Origin: Thiofilum flexile DSM 14609
GTDB taxonomy: Bacteria; Pseudomonadota; Gammaproteobacteria; Thiotrichales; Thiotrichaceae
Assembly: GCF_000380185.1 (NCBI RefSeq)
Contig: NZ_KB904758.1
Location: forward strand, 124,001 to 188,000
Direction of reading: 5' to 3'
Length of the DNA stretch: 64,000 bases
Within the stretch, counting starts at the first letter, position 1. Each line of letters begins with the position of its first letter. A program made the position numbers and the translations under genes. This document shows, in pieces, positions 40,975 to 49,904 of the stretch. The notes under the pieces are model-generated. The model made no database searches. It saw only the letters and a program-made list of their open reading frames with translations, and was not told the DNA's origin.

Positions 40975-42699
40975 ATGAAAACAGGACAATTTACCGCTTC
41001 AGAAGGCAATATATTATTCTATCGTGTATGGGATACAGACGCTCAAAGCAATGGCAAAATCGTCGTACTACTCCATCGCGGACACGAACACTCCGAGCGC
41101 TTAAGCGCGGTCGCCGAAGTGCTGGTTCAAGCAGGCTATAGCGTCTATGCCTTTGATAATCGCGGGCATGGTCATAGTAAAACAGCAGCCTGTTATGAAT
41201 TTATGCAAATGGTACGCGACTTAGATACTTTTGTGCAGTTTATTTGCAAAGAAACACATAAAAATCAAAATGATATATTTATACTAGCTAATTCAGTAGG
41301 AGCCGTTATAGCCGCGACTTGGGTACATGATTACGCCCCTCAAATTGCGGGTATGGCATTATTAGCACCTGCGTTCAAAATTAAATTATATGTACCTTTA
41401 GCGAAACCAGCATTAGATCTTGCCATTCGCTTTAAGCCTAAATTAGAAGTTAAATCTTATGTTAAAGCCCGATTTTTAACCCATAATCGTGCAGAACAAG
41501 AGCGCTATAATAATGATAAACTGATTAACCCCTCTATTCCTGCACGACAATTAACGACTCTATTAGACACAGCCCAGCGAATTATTCAGGATGCTTATTT
41601 AATCGTAGCCCCTACTTTAGTGATTAGTGCGGGACAAGATTATGTTGTTGATAATGCAGCACAATTACAATTTTATGAAACATTATCCTCTCCGTTGAAA
41701 AAGCATCTGATTTTAGATGGTTTTTATCATGGCATTTTATATGAGCACGGTGCTGATAAAGTCATGAATAGTATTTTAGAATTTATCCAAATATGCTTTA
41801 AAGCCCCCGTATTGCAAATGCGCGATAACCTAGTCGTGTTAACCCAATGGGAGCGTAATCAAATTGCTGGTGGTAAAACCTCTCTAACCCGCAAACTTTC
41901 TTATCAAGCTCAACGCTATATGATGCAGCGTCTAGGTTTTTTAAGTGATGGTATGCAAGTAGGTTTAAAATATGGCTTTGACTCAGGTGTAGCTTTAGAT
42001 CATATTTATAAAAATAAACCTAGTGGTCTAGGTATTATTGGGCGTGCTATTGATAAGCAATATTTAAATGCTATTGGCTGGCGTGGTATTAGGCAGCGTA
42101 AAGTCCATTTACAACAAATGCTTAAAGAAGCGATTTTACAGCTCCAAATTCAAGGTAAAGAGGTTAGTATTGTTGATATTGCCGGCGGCCCTGCTCGTTA
42201 TCTCATGGAGCTGGCTCAGGCTTTACCTGATATTCAGATTCAAGTACGCGACTATCAAGAGCAAAATCTAGCTGAGGGAAGAACACTGGTGCGTCAGCTT
42301 AATTTAACTAATATTAATTACCTAGCGGCTGACGCTTTTGATTATGCCAGCTATCAAAATCAAACGATACGCCCTAATATTGTGATTGTTTCTGGGGTAT
42401 TTGAATTATTTAGTAGTAATAATTTAATCAAAAAAGCCATTGAGGGGATTGCATACTGGCTACAACCTAATGGTTATGTCATTTACACCGGGCAACCTTG
42501 GCATCCGCAATTAGAGCAAATTGCCCAAGTACTCGGTAATCATCAAAAACAACGTTGGATTATGCGCCGCCGCAGTCAATATGAATTAGATAGCCTATTT
42601 AGTGACTATGGTTTTAAAAAGCTCCAAATGCAAATAGATAACTGGGGTATTTTTACTGTCTCACTAGCCCAACTAACCACAGATAACTCTATTAAATGA
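40975..42699 (+). CDS. ynbC: Bifunctional alpha/beta hydrolase and SAM-dependent methyltransferase, YnbC-like
   Basis: Residues 1 to about 275 form a monoacylglycerol-lipase-like alpha/beta hydrolase: FDNRGHGHS, nucleophile S107 in ANSVG (Asn where Gly is usual), an acid in SAGQDYVVD and a His in DGFYHG. Residues about 290-574 form a class I methyltransferase with VDIAGGPARYL as cofactor loop and a C-terminal IFTVSLAQ strand. The hydrolase could trim an acyl chain and the methyltransferase could modify a lipid head group, but neither is shown. It overlaps the next gene by four bases. Confidence 0.85.
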   Translation: MKTGQFTASEGNILFYRVWDTDAQSNGKIVVLLHRGHEHSERLSAVAEVLVQAGYSVYAFDNRGHGHSKTAACYEFMQMVRDLDTFVQFICKETHKNQNDIFILANSVGAVIAATWVHDYAPQIAGMALLAPAFKIKLYVPLAKPALDLAIRFKPKLEVKSYVKARFLTHNRAEQERYNNDKLINPSIPARQLTTLLDTAQRIIQDAYLIVAPTLVISAGQDYVVDNAAQLQFYETLSSPLKKHLILDGFYHGILYEHGADKVMNSILEFIQICFKAPVLQMRDNLVVLTQWERNQIAGGKTSLTRKLSYQAQRYMMQRLGFLSDGMQVGLKYGFDSGVALDHIYKNKPSGLGIIGRAIDKQYLNAIGWRGIRQRKVHLQQMLKEAILQLQIQGKEVSIVDIAGGPARYLMELAQALPDIQIQVRDYQEQNLAEGRTLVRQLNLTNINYLAADAFDYASYQNQTIRPNIVIVSGVFELFSSNNLIKKAIEGIAYWLQPNGYVIYTGQPWHPQLEQIAQVLGNHQKQRWIMRRRSQYELDSLFSDYGFKKLQMQIDNWGIFTVSLAQLTTDNSIK

Positions 42700-44039
42700 G
42701 ATACCTACACTCATTTAGCTCCGATATGAATACACCGGCTTTAGTTAAAGAGCGATTGTTATGGTGTATTTATTTAGGTATCACTTTTTTCCTACTGTAC
42801 GGAGCTGCTAATCACTATGCTGCTCTCACAGCGCCTCATCCTGCTATTTATATGGAGTGGGAGCATAATATTCCTTTTATTGCTCTCTTCATTATTCCCT
42901 ATATGGCCTCGGATCTTATGTTTATCCTAGCCTTTAGCTTAAAACAATCGCGCTTAGAACTAAGAATCCTAGCTGCACGAGTGCTCTTTATCATAGTAGT
43001 ATCGGTGCTTTGCTTTATCCTATTACCTTTGCAATTTGCTTTTACTAAACCACCGATTCAAGAATACGCTTTACTATTTAATCTACTGCAAGCGGATTTA
43101 CCTTATAATCAATTACCTTCTCTACATGTCAGCTTTGCGATTATTTTATATAGCTCTATGAGTAGGCATACTCCCTCTAAATTTATTAAGAGCTTATTAG
43201 CAGTTAGCTTTATTCTAATTATTATTTCCACTCTATTAGTCTATCAACATCATTTCTGGGATATTCCGACTGGTGCCTTAGTCGGCTTTGGTGCTATTTA
43301 TCTTATTCGCCATAACCCCAACTCTACTATAGTGCGCTGCTTTAGTACTCCGCGCCATTTAAAAATGGCACTCTACTATCTAGTCGCTACCATTATCTTA
43401 CTAGTCTTGGCTTTTAATTTTAAAATACTAGCACCTATATGGCTTTATTTAGCTATGTGTACTTTAGCCGTCAGTATTGTCTATGCCTTTGGTTTCAATC
43501 AGGCTTTAGTGAATAAGCGAGATAAGCCTAGCATCTTACAATGGCTAGTATTTTTACCCTATTTTATCGGTACTTATTTCAATTGGCGCTTATATCAAAA
43601 TCTACCGATACTCAAACCCTTAGTAAGTAATATCTATATAGGTAGACAGCCTAGCACCCATGAATATAATGCTCTAACTCAAGCGGGTATTAAACATATT
43701 ATTAATCTCGCGCCTGAGCAAGTCTTTCAAAAAACTCACTTAACTCAAACACGCTTGGCTTTATTAGATTTGACCATACCAGCCCCTGAGCGTATTCATC
43801 AAGCTGTATTAGCACTAGAGCACTCTAAGCAAGAGCTCACTTATTTACACTGTGCTTTAGGACTAGCTCGCACGGGAATTATTGCAGGAGCCTATTTAAT
43901 CTATCAGGGTTATCCTCGCGATGAGCTAGAAGCTCTCATTCAAGCGGCACAACCTCGATTCAAGGCCAAACCTTATACTCAAGTGGCTTGGGATTTATAT
44001 GAAGATTATTTAAAAGATAATGCTAAGATAAAAACTTGA
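42696..44039 (+). CDS. ynbD: PAP2-type and dual-specificity phosphatase fusion, YnbD-like
   Basis: The N-terminal ~290 residues are membrane-embedded, with PAP2-like motifs: LPSLHVSFA for the usual PSGH motif and HHFWDIPTGALVG for the last His-x3-Asp motif. The C-terminal ~150 residues are a dual-specificity phosphatase with the P-loop H385-C386-x5-R392-T (CALGLART). The protein thus carries two phosphatase types at the membrane and could dephosphorylate a phosphatidyl-alcohol phosphate made by the preceding enzymes. It is last in the cluster. Confidence 0.85.
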   Translation: MRYLHSFSSDMNTPALVKERLLWCIYLGITFFLLYGAANHYAALTAPHPAIYMEWEHNIPFIALFIIPYMASDLMFILAFSLKQSRLELRILAARVLFIIVVSVLCFILLPLQFAFTKPPIQEYALLFNLLQADLPYNQLPSLHVSFAIILYSSMSRHTPSKFIKSLLAVSFILIIISTLLVYQHHFWDIPTGALVGFGAIYLIRHNPNSTIVRCFSTPRHLKMALYYLVATIILLVLAFNFKILAPIWLYLAMCTLAVSIVYAFGFNQALVNKRDKPSILQWLVFLPYFIGTYFNWRLYQNLPILKPLVSNIYIGRQPSTHEYNALTQAGIKHIINLAPEQVFQKTHLTQTRLALLDLTIPAPERIHQAVLALEHSKQELTYLHCALGLARTGIIAGAYLIYQGYPRDELEALIQAAQPRFKAKPYTQVAWDLYEDYLKDNAKIKT

Positions 44040-44058
44040 ATATTATGAGAGGTAGTAT

Positions 44059-44078
44059 AGGCGGTAAGAATACCGCCT
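44059..44078. terminator. Hairpin between convergent lipid cluster and motor-like operon
   Basis: AGGCGGTA and TACCGCCT pair over eight bases with loop AGAA. Both converging transcripts could end here, although T-runs lie only further away (around 44098). Confidence 0.5.
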
Positions 44079-44111
44079 TATAGTTAGTGCTATGTTACTT
44101 TTTTAAAAAAT

Positions 44112-44990
44112 CTATTGTACTGTTGCGGGCTTACTCTCTCCCTGAGAGTAATAGTCGTACTTGTCTAAAATATCACGGGTAAAGCGCCAGGCTTCGTTAT
44201 AGGATAAACCACTCCTTTCGGGAATAATTATTTTTACGTATAAATCCGTACCATATTGATTTTTTAAAGCACTTAATTCGCTGTGTAATGTCGTACCATC
44301 CACCGTCCTATAAACAAACTCACTGGGTTTACGAATTTGATAGCCGCCTCTTTGATAGACGACTTCGACTACCTGTTTATTTTTCGGTGAACGCGCGGGA
44401 CGTATTAATTTTTGGTATTTACGATCTAGTTCATCTAGTTCGCCTTGTAACTTACTTAAGGCGGCTGTCGAACTAGTCTTTAAGGTATTGGCCTCGGTGG
44501 TTAAGCGCTGCACTTCCTGCTCTAACTCGGTCGTCTGCGTTTGGCGTTCGGTGAGTTGATCACGCAGGGTTTGCGTGGTGTTTAAAGCCGCACTTAATTC
44601 CTGCTCTAAGGTTTGAGTGCGTTGATTGGCAGCGCTGAGCTGAGTTTGGCTGGTTTGCTGGGATTGACGTGCTTGCTCTAGCTCTTGGGTCAGTGTTTCT
44701 GTTTTAGCCCGATTGCGTAATAGCTCATACTCGACCGAAGCGGCGCGATTTTTGTAGTAATCTAATTGCTCCTCTAAGGTCGCATTGGCTTTTAGTTGCT
44801 CCTCCACCTGCTGAGAGGCTTGTTGCTCGGCTTGAATGCTATTGCGTAATTGGCTGACTAGGCGGGTATTGCTCAATACCACGGTGAGGGTAATGAGCAA
44901 AAACGCCATGGTGACGACCATCATAATATCGCTAAAGGAAGGCCAGAAACTGCCTTCATGATCATCGTGAGTCTCTTGTCCCCAGCTCAT
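44112..44990 (-). CDS. MotB/ZorB-like membrane protein with coiled coil
   Basis: A 292-residue protein with a short cytoplasmic N-terminus, one membrane segment preceded by FWPSFSD (D21 at the place of the ion-binding Asp of MotB), then about 130 residues of Gln/Glu/Thr-rich coiled coil. The ~80-residue C-terminal domain (VVYQRGG to NEAWRFTRDILDKY) could be an OmpA/ExbD-like periplasmic fold, though classical peptidoglycan residues are not obvious. It overlaps its MotA-like partner by four bases. It probably forms the stator-rod half of a proton-driven motor. Confidence 0.75.
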   Translation of the reverse strand: MSWGQETHDDHEGSFWPSFSDIMMVVTMAFLLITLTVVLSNTRLVSQLRNSIQAEQQASQQVEEQLKANATLEEQLDYYKNRAASVEYELLRNRAKTETLTQELEQARQSQQTSQTQLSAANQRTQTLEQELSAALNTTQTLRDQLTERQTQTTELEQEVQRLTTEANTLKTSSTAALSKLQGELDELDRKYQKLIRPARSPKNKQVVEVVYQRGGYQIRKPSEFVYRTVDGTTLHSELSALKNQYGTDLYVKIIIPERSGLSYNEAWRFTRDILDKYDYYSQGESKPATVQ

Positions 44991-45997
44991 CTGCGTGTCC
45001 CTTGTAAAATGGTATCCGCAGGGGTAAGTTGTTTAGGCTCTGATTTCGCTACAGCAGCAGGCGCACTGCTATTCGGTGGCAAACGAAAGCCCTCACGTAA
45101 TGTATCTCGAATATCCTGAATCGTATGACTGCTATACTGCACCCCCTGATGTAAGTCAGCCACTGCCACTTGTAAGCGCTCACCTGCTTGTAAAAAGCGA
45201 TCCTGTACCCGTGTCACTAATTCTGCCGCTTGGCGTAATTGTATCGCTAACGTGCCGACTTGTTGCACTAGGGTGCTTTCCCCTATCTGGAAGCGTGGCA
45301 GGATATACACCATGGTAACATCCTCAATATTACTTTGTAATTCAGTACGGATATCTTGTAAGCGTAAATGCAAATAAGAAAATAAGGTATAGCAAATAAT
45401 CGCAGTCACAGTCGTACTCAGCGCCGTAGACATACTGTGAATAATCGCCCCCATCGGTGCGGTATCTTCAGGATGATTAAAGAGTTGTGCCGCTCCCACT
45501 AACGCCAAAGATAACGACACGACGGTGCCAAATACCCCGGTTAGGATTAACGTGTTATGGATAAAGCGCACTAAGGTAAATTCTGTTGCTAATTTAGCTT
45601 GTAGGCTAGAGGCCAATGCATTTTGATCCGGCATCGCCTGCTGTTGCGCAATCGTTTGCACCATATCATAACGCTCTACAATCAGCGCCCCATAGGATAG
45701 CCCATAGGCAGGATTCTCATCGCCTTGCTCAGCACGCCGCGCAAAATGCCAAATGACCCGCTGCTCCTGAGCAAAATCTAATAGCAACCAGCTCATGCGG
45801 ATTAATCCCAATATAAATAAGCACAGGGTAAAACCATTCAATAAGATACCAATATCAATACCCCATGTGGTTTTCTGTCCTGTTTGAAAAAAACTTAATA
45901 GCTGCTGCCCGAATAAGCCCCCACCTAATAAACCAATCCCTAATAGTCCAAGTATTAAAACCAAAGTGGTGTAACAGTGTCGTTGCACAGGTTTCAC
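44987..45997 (-). CDS. MotA/TolQ/ExbB-type proton-channel protein
   Basis: A 336-residue protein with four likely membrane segments (about residues 9-30, 45-70, 146-172 and 187-212). The last two carry FIHNTLILTGVFGTVVSLSLALVGA and IIHSMSTALSTTVTAIICYTLFS, which fit the MotA/TolQ/ExbB core. A helical cytoplasmic tail follows to the end. The partner gene overlaps by four bases and rmuC overlaps upstream by four bases, so three proteins are translated in a coupled way. It is much shorter than typical ZorA. Confidence 0.82.
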   Translation of the reverse strand: MKPVQRHCYTTLVLILGLLGIGLLGGGLFGQQLLSFFQTGQKTTWGIDIGILLNGFTLCLFILGLIRMSWLLLDFAQEQRVIWHFARRAEQGDENPAYGLSYGALIVERYDMVQTIAQQQAMPDQNALASSLQAKLATEFTLVRFIHNTLILTGVFGTVVSLSLALVGAAQLFNHPEDTAPMGAIIHSMSTALSTTVTAIICYTLFSYLHLRLQDIRTELQSNIEDVTMVYILPRFQIGESTLVQQVGTLAIQLRQAAELVTRVQDRFLQAGERLQVAVADLHQGVQYSSHTIQDIRDTLREGFRLPPNSSAPAAVAKSEPKQLTPADTILQGTRR

Positions 45998-47289
45998 AAT
46001 ATATCTCCGCTGCCATGCGTTAAATCAGAAGATGACTCCATATCACTCACTAAAGGGCGAGGCTGGACACTTAAGGTGTCTAAGGTATCAAGTTTACGTT
46101 CGGATGAAATCCCAAGCTCCGATAAGCGCTTAGCGCTAGGTATGACGTGACGCTCCAACGAACCGACTAAACGATTATAACTCTCTACACTTTGCCCTAA
46201 TTGCCGCCCCGTGGCTTGGATATGAGTCGTTAATATACTCAGACGCTTATGTAACTCCTCCCCAAGGGTACGAATCTGACTCGCATTCGCTGTCAATGCC
46301 GCCTGCTTCCACCCAAAAGCAACTGCCCGTAGTAATGCCATAAGTGTAGCAGGTGATGCCAAAATCACCCGTGCTTCTAATGCTTCTGCTAATAAGGATT
46401 TATCCTGTTCTAATGCCGCCCCCAAAAAAGCCTCTCCAGGGACAAACAGCACCACAAAATCGGGCGCTTGTTGAAATTGCTCCCAATAACGCTTAGCGGC
46501 TAGTATCTTGACATGCTCCCTTAAACTACGAGCATGTTTTTGCAAATAATTTACCCGCGTTAACTCATCGCCAGCATCCATGGCCTCTAGATAAGCATCC
46601 ATCGGGGCTTTAGCATCAACAATTAATTCTCGCGCATCCGGCAGGCGCACCACCATATCAGGACGAATCGTGCGCTCATCATTACTGCGCTGCACTTGTA
46701 GGGCAAAATCACAGTGCTCGGTCATGCCTGCTAGCTCGACAATACGCTTTAAACTTAACTCCCCCCATTGCCCACGTGCAGTGGGATTTTTTAAAGCGCT
46801 TGCTAGCTTAGTCGTTTCTTGGCGTAGCGTGACTTGATCGATGCTTAGAGCGCGTAATTGCTCCCCTAGGATACTAAAGGAAACCTCACGAGCGCGTTCC
46901 ATGGCATAAAGGTGTTGTTCTGTTTTTTCGAGCGCTTGGCGAATGGGGTCGACTAAATACTCAATCGATTGTTGGCGTTGCTCTAGATCTGCTTTCGACT
47001 CGGCCTGAAAGCGCCCTAAATTGGCTTGCGCGAGCTGGATAAATTGCTCATTATTTTCCCGCAATGCCCGTTGTGATAAGGCAGCAAAGGCATTATTCAT
47101 CCGATCTTGGGCATCATCTAACATGAGCATACGCTCTTCATGCAATTGCTCTTCGGCTTGGAGGCGATAGGTTAAGCGCTCAATTTCATGGCGAGCACTC
47201 TCTAAAGCACGCCCATAAATCCAATACCCAATCGCTAGCCCTAACCCTACTGCCAACACCACTAATAATAAAGCGCTATAGATATCCAA
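45994..47289 (-). CDS. rmuC: RmuC family DNA recombination protein
   Basis: The 431-residue protein has an N-terminal membrane segment (about residues 5-25), about 110 residues of coiled coil, and the RmuC domain: ARGQWGELSLKRIVELAGM (about residue 171), LIVDAKAPMDAYLEAM (about residue 222) and FVVLFVPGEAFLGAAL. The domain is related to restriction-endonuclease-like folds, and in E. coli rmuC limits recombination at inverted repeats. The gene lies 28 bases after gph and overlaps the MotA-like gene. Confidence 0.92.
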   Translation of the reverse strand: MDIYSALLLVVLAVGLGLAIGYWIYGRALESARHEIERLTYRLQAEEQLHEERMLMLDDAQDRMNNAFAALSQRALRENNEQFIQLAQANLGRFQAESKADLEQRQQSIEYLVDPIRQALEKTEQHLYAMERAREVSFSILGEQLRALSIDQVTLRQETTKLASALKNPTARGQWGELSLKRIVELAGMTEHCDFALQVQRSNDERTIRPDMVVRLPDARELIVDAKAPMDAYLEAMDAGDELTRVNYLQKHARSLREHVKILAAKRYWEQFQQAPDFVVLFVPGEAFLGAALEQDKSLLAEALEARVILASPATLMALLRAVAFGWKQAALTANASQIRTLGEELHKRLSILTTHIQATGRQLGQSVESYNRLVGSLERHVIPSAKRLSELGISSERKLDTLDTLSVQPRPLVSDMESSSDLTHGSGDIL

Positions 47290-47317
47290 GGCTTACACCA
47301 CTCATCGCCTTAGGATT

Positions 47318-48004
47318 TTAGTGCGTGGCATGTGGCATCAGCCAATGCATTAAATCGACAGGCTGCTGTAATACACCTTGTGCGCCCCAAGTATCTAATT
47401 GATCGTCTGCCCCAATATAGCCATAGGCGGCAATTAATGCTTTCATGCCCGCACGATTCGCCGCCTCAATATCACGCTCAGCATCACCAATATAAATACA
47501 GTGTTCCGGTGCTACCTCACACTGTGCAGCGGCATAAAGCAACGGTTCGGGGTGGGGTTTAGCAACTGCTAGCGTATCACCACTCACCACACTATAAGCA
47601 CGATCCCTCAGTCTTAATTCGTCTAATAGGGCTAAGGTCAGCAGTGAGGGTTTATTAGTGACCACCCCCCACGGAATTTCCAACGCTTCTAAACGCTCTA
47701 ATACTAAATCGATACCGGTAAATAACTGACTATCCACACAAATATTAGCGGCATAATGATCAAGGAATAAGCGAGTTCGGTGACGCAATTGTTCATCGGT
47801 CATTTCCGCACCAAAACCTAGTTTTAATAAAGCCCCAGCACCATGTGAGGCGGCTGGGCGAGCTTGGGCTAGGGTTAAAGTCTCACGTCCCTCTAAGCGT
47901 AATACTGCGTTTAAGGCATTAACCAAATCCGGTGCGGTATCGACTAAAGTACCGTCTAAATCAAACAATACGCCTTGAGGTAGTGAATAGGCGGTTTTAT
48001 TCAT
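47318..48004 (-). CDS. gph: Phosphoglycolate phosphatase (HAD family)
   Basis: A 228-residue HAD phosphatase. The nucleophile motif FDLDGTLVDTAPDLVNALN starts near residue 14, VVTNKPSLL gives motif II, and CIYIGDAERDIEAANRAGM motif IV. This resembles Gph, which clears 2-phosphoglycolate from DNA repair or photorespiration-like reactions; N-acetylmuramate-6-phosphate phosphatase (MupP) is a close alternative. It is the first gene of the gph-rmuC-motor-like transcript. Confidence 0.85.
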   Translation of the reverse strand: MNKTAYSLPQGVLFDLDGTLVDTAPDLVNALNAVLRLEGRETLTLAQARPAASHGAGALLKLGFGAEMTDEQLRHRTRLFLDHYAANICVDSQLFTGIDLVLERLEALEIPWGVVTNKPSLLTLALLDELRLRDRAYSVVSGDTLAVAKPHPEPLLYAAAQCEVAPEHCIYIGDAERDIEAANRAGMKALIAAYGYIGADDQLDTWGAQGVLQQPVDLMHWLMPHATH

Positions 48005-48176
48005 GAACTGTTATCCCTTATTGACTGCTTGCTAGTAGTTTAGACATACGTTAACGAGGATCAAGGAGAGAGTCTAGTAGTAAAGCTAATCCGACCTGTA
48101 ATCGTTTAAGTACTCATTACCTAGCCTATTGTGACTATAATTTCTTGTTAATAGTAAATCTAGTGGATTGATATTT

Positions 48177-48656
48177 ATGACATTTCTTAAGCATGCCTTC
48201 AGTGTATCATTACTAAGTTTGAGTCTCCTGAGTGTGGCAACACCGACTCAAGCACTAACAACGATGACCAGCAAACCTATTAAAATGGAGCAATTAGTAG
48301 GCAAAGGGCGCTGGACAGCCATTGAGATTTGGGCATCTACTTGCTCCATTTGTCGTCAAACCATGCATAATTTTATTGAGATTGATCAGCGCCTACCGGC
48401 TATTGATGTATTTGGTATTTCCACTGATGATCAAGAAGGCAAACAAGATGCTTTGCACTTTATCCAGCAAAATAAAATGCGTTTTCCCAATTTCCTCAGT
48501 AGCTCAGCAGAAATGAGGAGCTATTTGGCTCGGCACGCCGAAGCCTTTCTGGGTACACCGACCCTATTATTATTCTCACCACAAGGCAAACTCGTTGCTG
48601 TTCAGCCAGGCCCCGTTACGTTGACTGAACTGAGAGATTTTATTAACGCACAATAA
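48177..48656 (+). CDS. Exported thioredoxin-like protein (TlpA/ResA type)
   Basis: A signal peptide (about residues 1-27, ending TQALT) leads a thioredoxin fold with the redox motif C-S-I-C in WASTCSICRQTMHNF (about residues 56-61) and the cis-Pro loop FLGTPTLLLF near residue 124. It probably reduces or delivers disulfides in the periplasm. The frame opens at a TTG at 48168; ATG at 48177 is preferred. It is convergent with minE. Confidence 0.86.
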   Translation: MTFLKHAFSVSLLSLSLLSVATPTQALTTMTSKPIKMEQLVGKGRWTAIEIWASTCSICRQTMHNFIEIDQRLPAIDVFGISTDDQEGKQDALHFIQQNKMRFPNFLSSSAEMRSYLARHAEAFLGTPTLLLFSPQGKLVAVQPGPVTLTELRDFINAQ

Positions 48657-48663
48657 TGTGTTA

Positions 48664-48686
48664 CCACCCTAAATCTTTTAGGGTGG
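48664..48686. terminator. Bidirectional hairpin between the thioredoxin-like gene and minE
   Basis: CCACCCTAAA and TTTAGGGTGG are a 10-bp perfect stem with a three-base loop, between two convergent stops. T-runs are short. Confidence 0.6.
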
Positions 48687-48698
48687 GCCAAAGCTCCT

Positions 48699-48956
48699 TT
48701 AGTCCGCCGCATCGGGTATGGTAATATTCAGCTCTAACACATCATAGCTGGTTCCCTTTTCAAACTGTACTTGTACCTGTCCCTCATCGACTGCGACATA
48801 TTTACGAATCACCTCCATAATATCGCGCCGTAATTGGGGCAAAAAATCAGGCCCCGATCGGTCAATACGCTCATGAGCAATGAGAATTTGTAACCGTTCC
48901 TTTGCTACTTTCGCAGAATCCTGCTTAGAGTTCCTAAAAAAGCTAAACAATCCCAT
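48699..48956 (-). CDS. minE: Cell-division topological specificity factor MinE
   Basis: The 85-residue protein has the MinE layout: membrane-binding MGLFSFF at the start, the MinD-contacting helix KERLQILIAHERIDR (about residues 20-34), and the dimerisation domain to the C-terminus. It drives MinD oscillation so that the septum forms at midcell. It follows minD by three bases on the same strand. Confidence 0.97.
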   Translation of the reverse strand: MGLFSFFRNSKQDSAKVAKERLQILIAHERIDRSGPDFLPQLRRDIMEVIRKYVAVDEGQVQVQFEKGTSYDVLELNITIPDAAD

Positions 48957-48959
48957 CGG

Positions 48960-49775
48960 TCAACCTCCAAATAGACGTTTGAGGAATCCCTTCTTCTCAA
49001 TAGCTAAAAAGCGATGGGGAACCGTTTCGCCCAAATAACGCCGCACAAAGTCATCATAAGCCTGTCCTGCATGGCTGTGATTATCTAAAATAATCGGCGC
49101 ACCATTATTGGAGGCTTGTAAGACACTTTTAGATTCAGGAATAACACCAATCAAAGGAACGGCAAGGATTTCTAAAATATCCTCCATTGCCAACATTTCC
49201 CCCTCTTGAACACGTTCGGGTGCATAACGTGTAATCAGTAAAAACTCGCGTACCGTCTCGCCCTGTTCCGCTTTATTGGTTTTACTAGCTAAGAGTCCTA
49301 AAATTCGATCCGAATCACGCACCGAAGAGACTTCTGGATTGGTCACAACAATAGCATCATCAGCAAAATACATTGCCATTGCTGCCCCTTTTTCAATCCC
49401 TGCGGGCGAGTCACAGATGATATAGTCAAACCCATCCTCATGAAGCTCGTTTATGACCCGCGCGACCCCCTCTTGGCTAAGTGATTCCTTATCACGGGTT
49501 TGGGAGGCCGGCAAAATATAAAGACTCTCACAGCGCTTATCTTTGATTAAGGCTTGCTTTAGAGTAGCCTCACCATTAATAACATTAATAAAATCATAGA
49601 CTACCCGACGCTCGCAACCCATGATCAAATCTAGATTACGTAGCCCCACGTCAAAATCGATGACGGCTGTTTTATGGCCTCGTAAAGCTAACCCAGTTGC
49701 AAGGGCTGCACTGGTGGTTGTTTTACCAACTCCCCCTTTACCAGAGGTCACCACAATAATCCTAGCCAATCTCAT
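48960..49775 (-). CDS. minD: Septum-site-determining ATPase MinD
   Basis: A 271-residue ParA/MinD ATPase. The deviant Walker A SGKGGVGKTTT (K13, K18) is at the N-terminus, IDFDVGLRNLDLIMG marks the Walker A' region, DYIICDSPAGIE the Walker B, and the C-terminal helix KKGFLKRLFGG is the membrane-targeting sequence. It recruits MinC to the membrane and oscillates with MinE. Confidence 0.98.
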   Translation of the reverse strand: MRLARIIVVTSGKGGVGKTTTSAALATGLALRGHKTAVIDFDVGLRNLDLIMGCERRVVYDFINVINGEATLKQALIKDKRCESLYILPASQTRDKESLSQEGVARVINELHEDGFDYIICDSPAGIEKGAAMAMYFADDAIVVTNPEVSSVRDSDRILGLLASKTNKAEQGETVREFLLITRYAPERVQEGEMLAMEDILEILAVPLIGVIPESKSVLQASNNGAPIILDNHSHAGQAYDDFVRRYLGETVPHRFLAIEKKGFLKRLFGG

Positions 49776-49904
49776 ACTCCTTTCTTTTATTTGAAGACCT
49801 TCATGGGGATATTTTGAATGTTAAACCGTCTCAGTTTAGCAAATAACCCTTAAAATACTAATGTTTGATTAGGGTATCTTAAGCAGCTTAATCTGCTATT
49901 TTAA

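Noticed and set aside
44112-45997. Complete Zorya defence system
   Set aside because: Only motor-type proteins are present. The channel protein lacks the very long ZorA tail, and no ZorC, ZorD or ZorE-like gene is adjacent.
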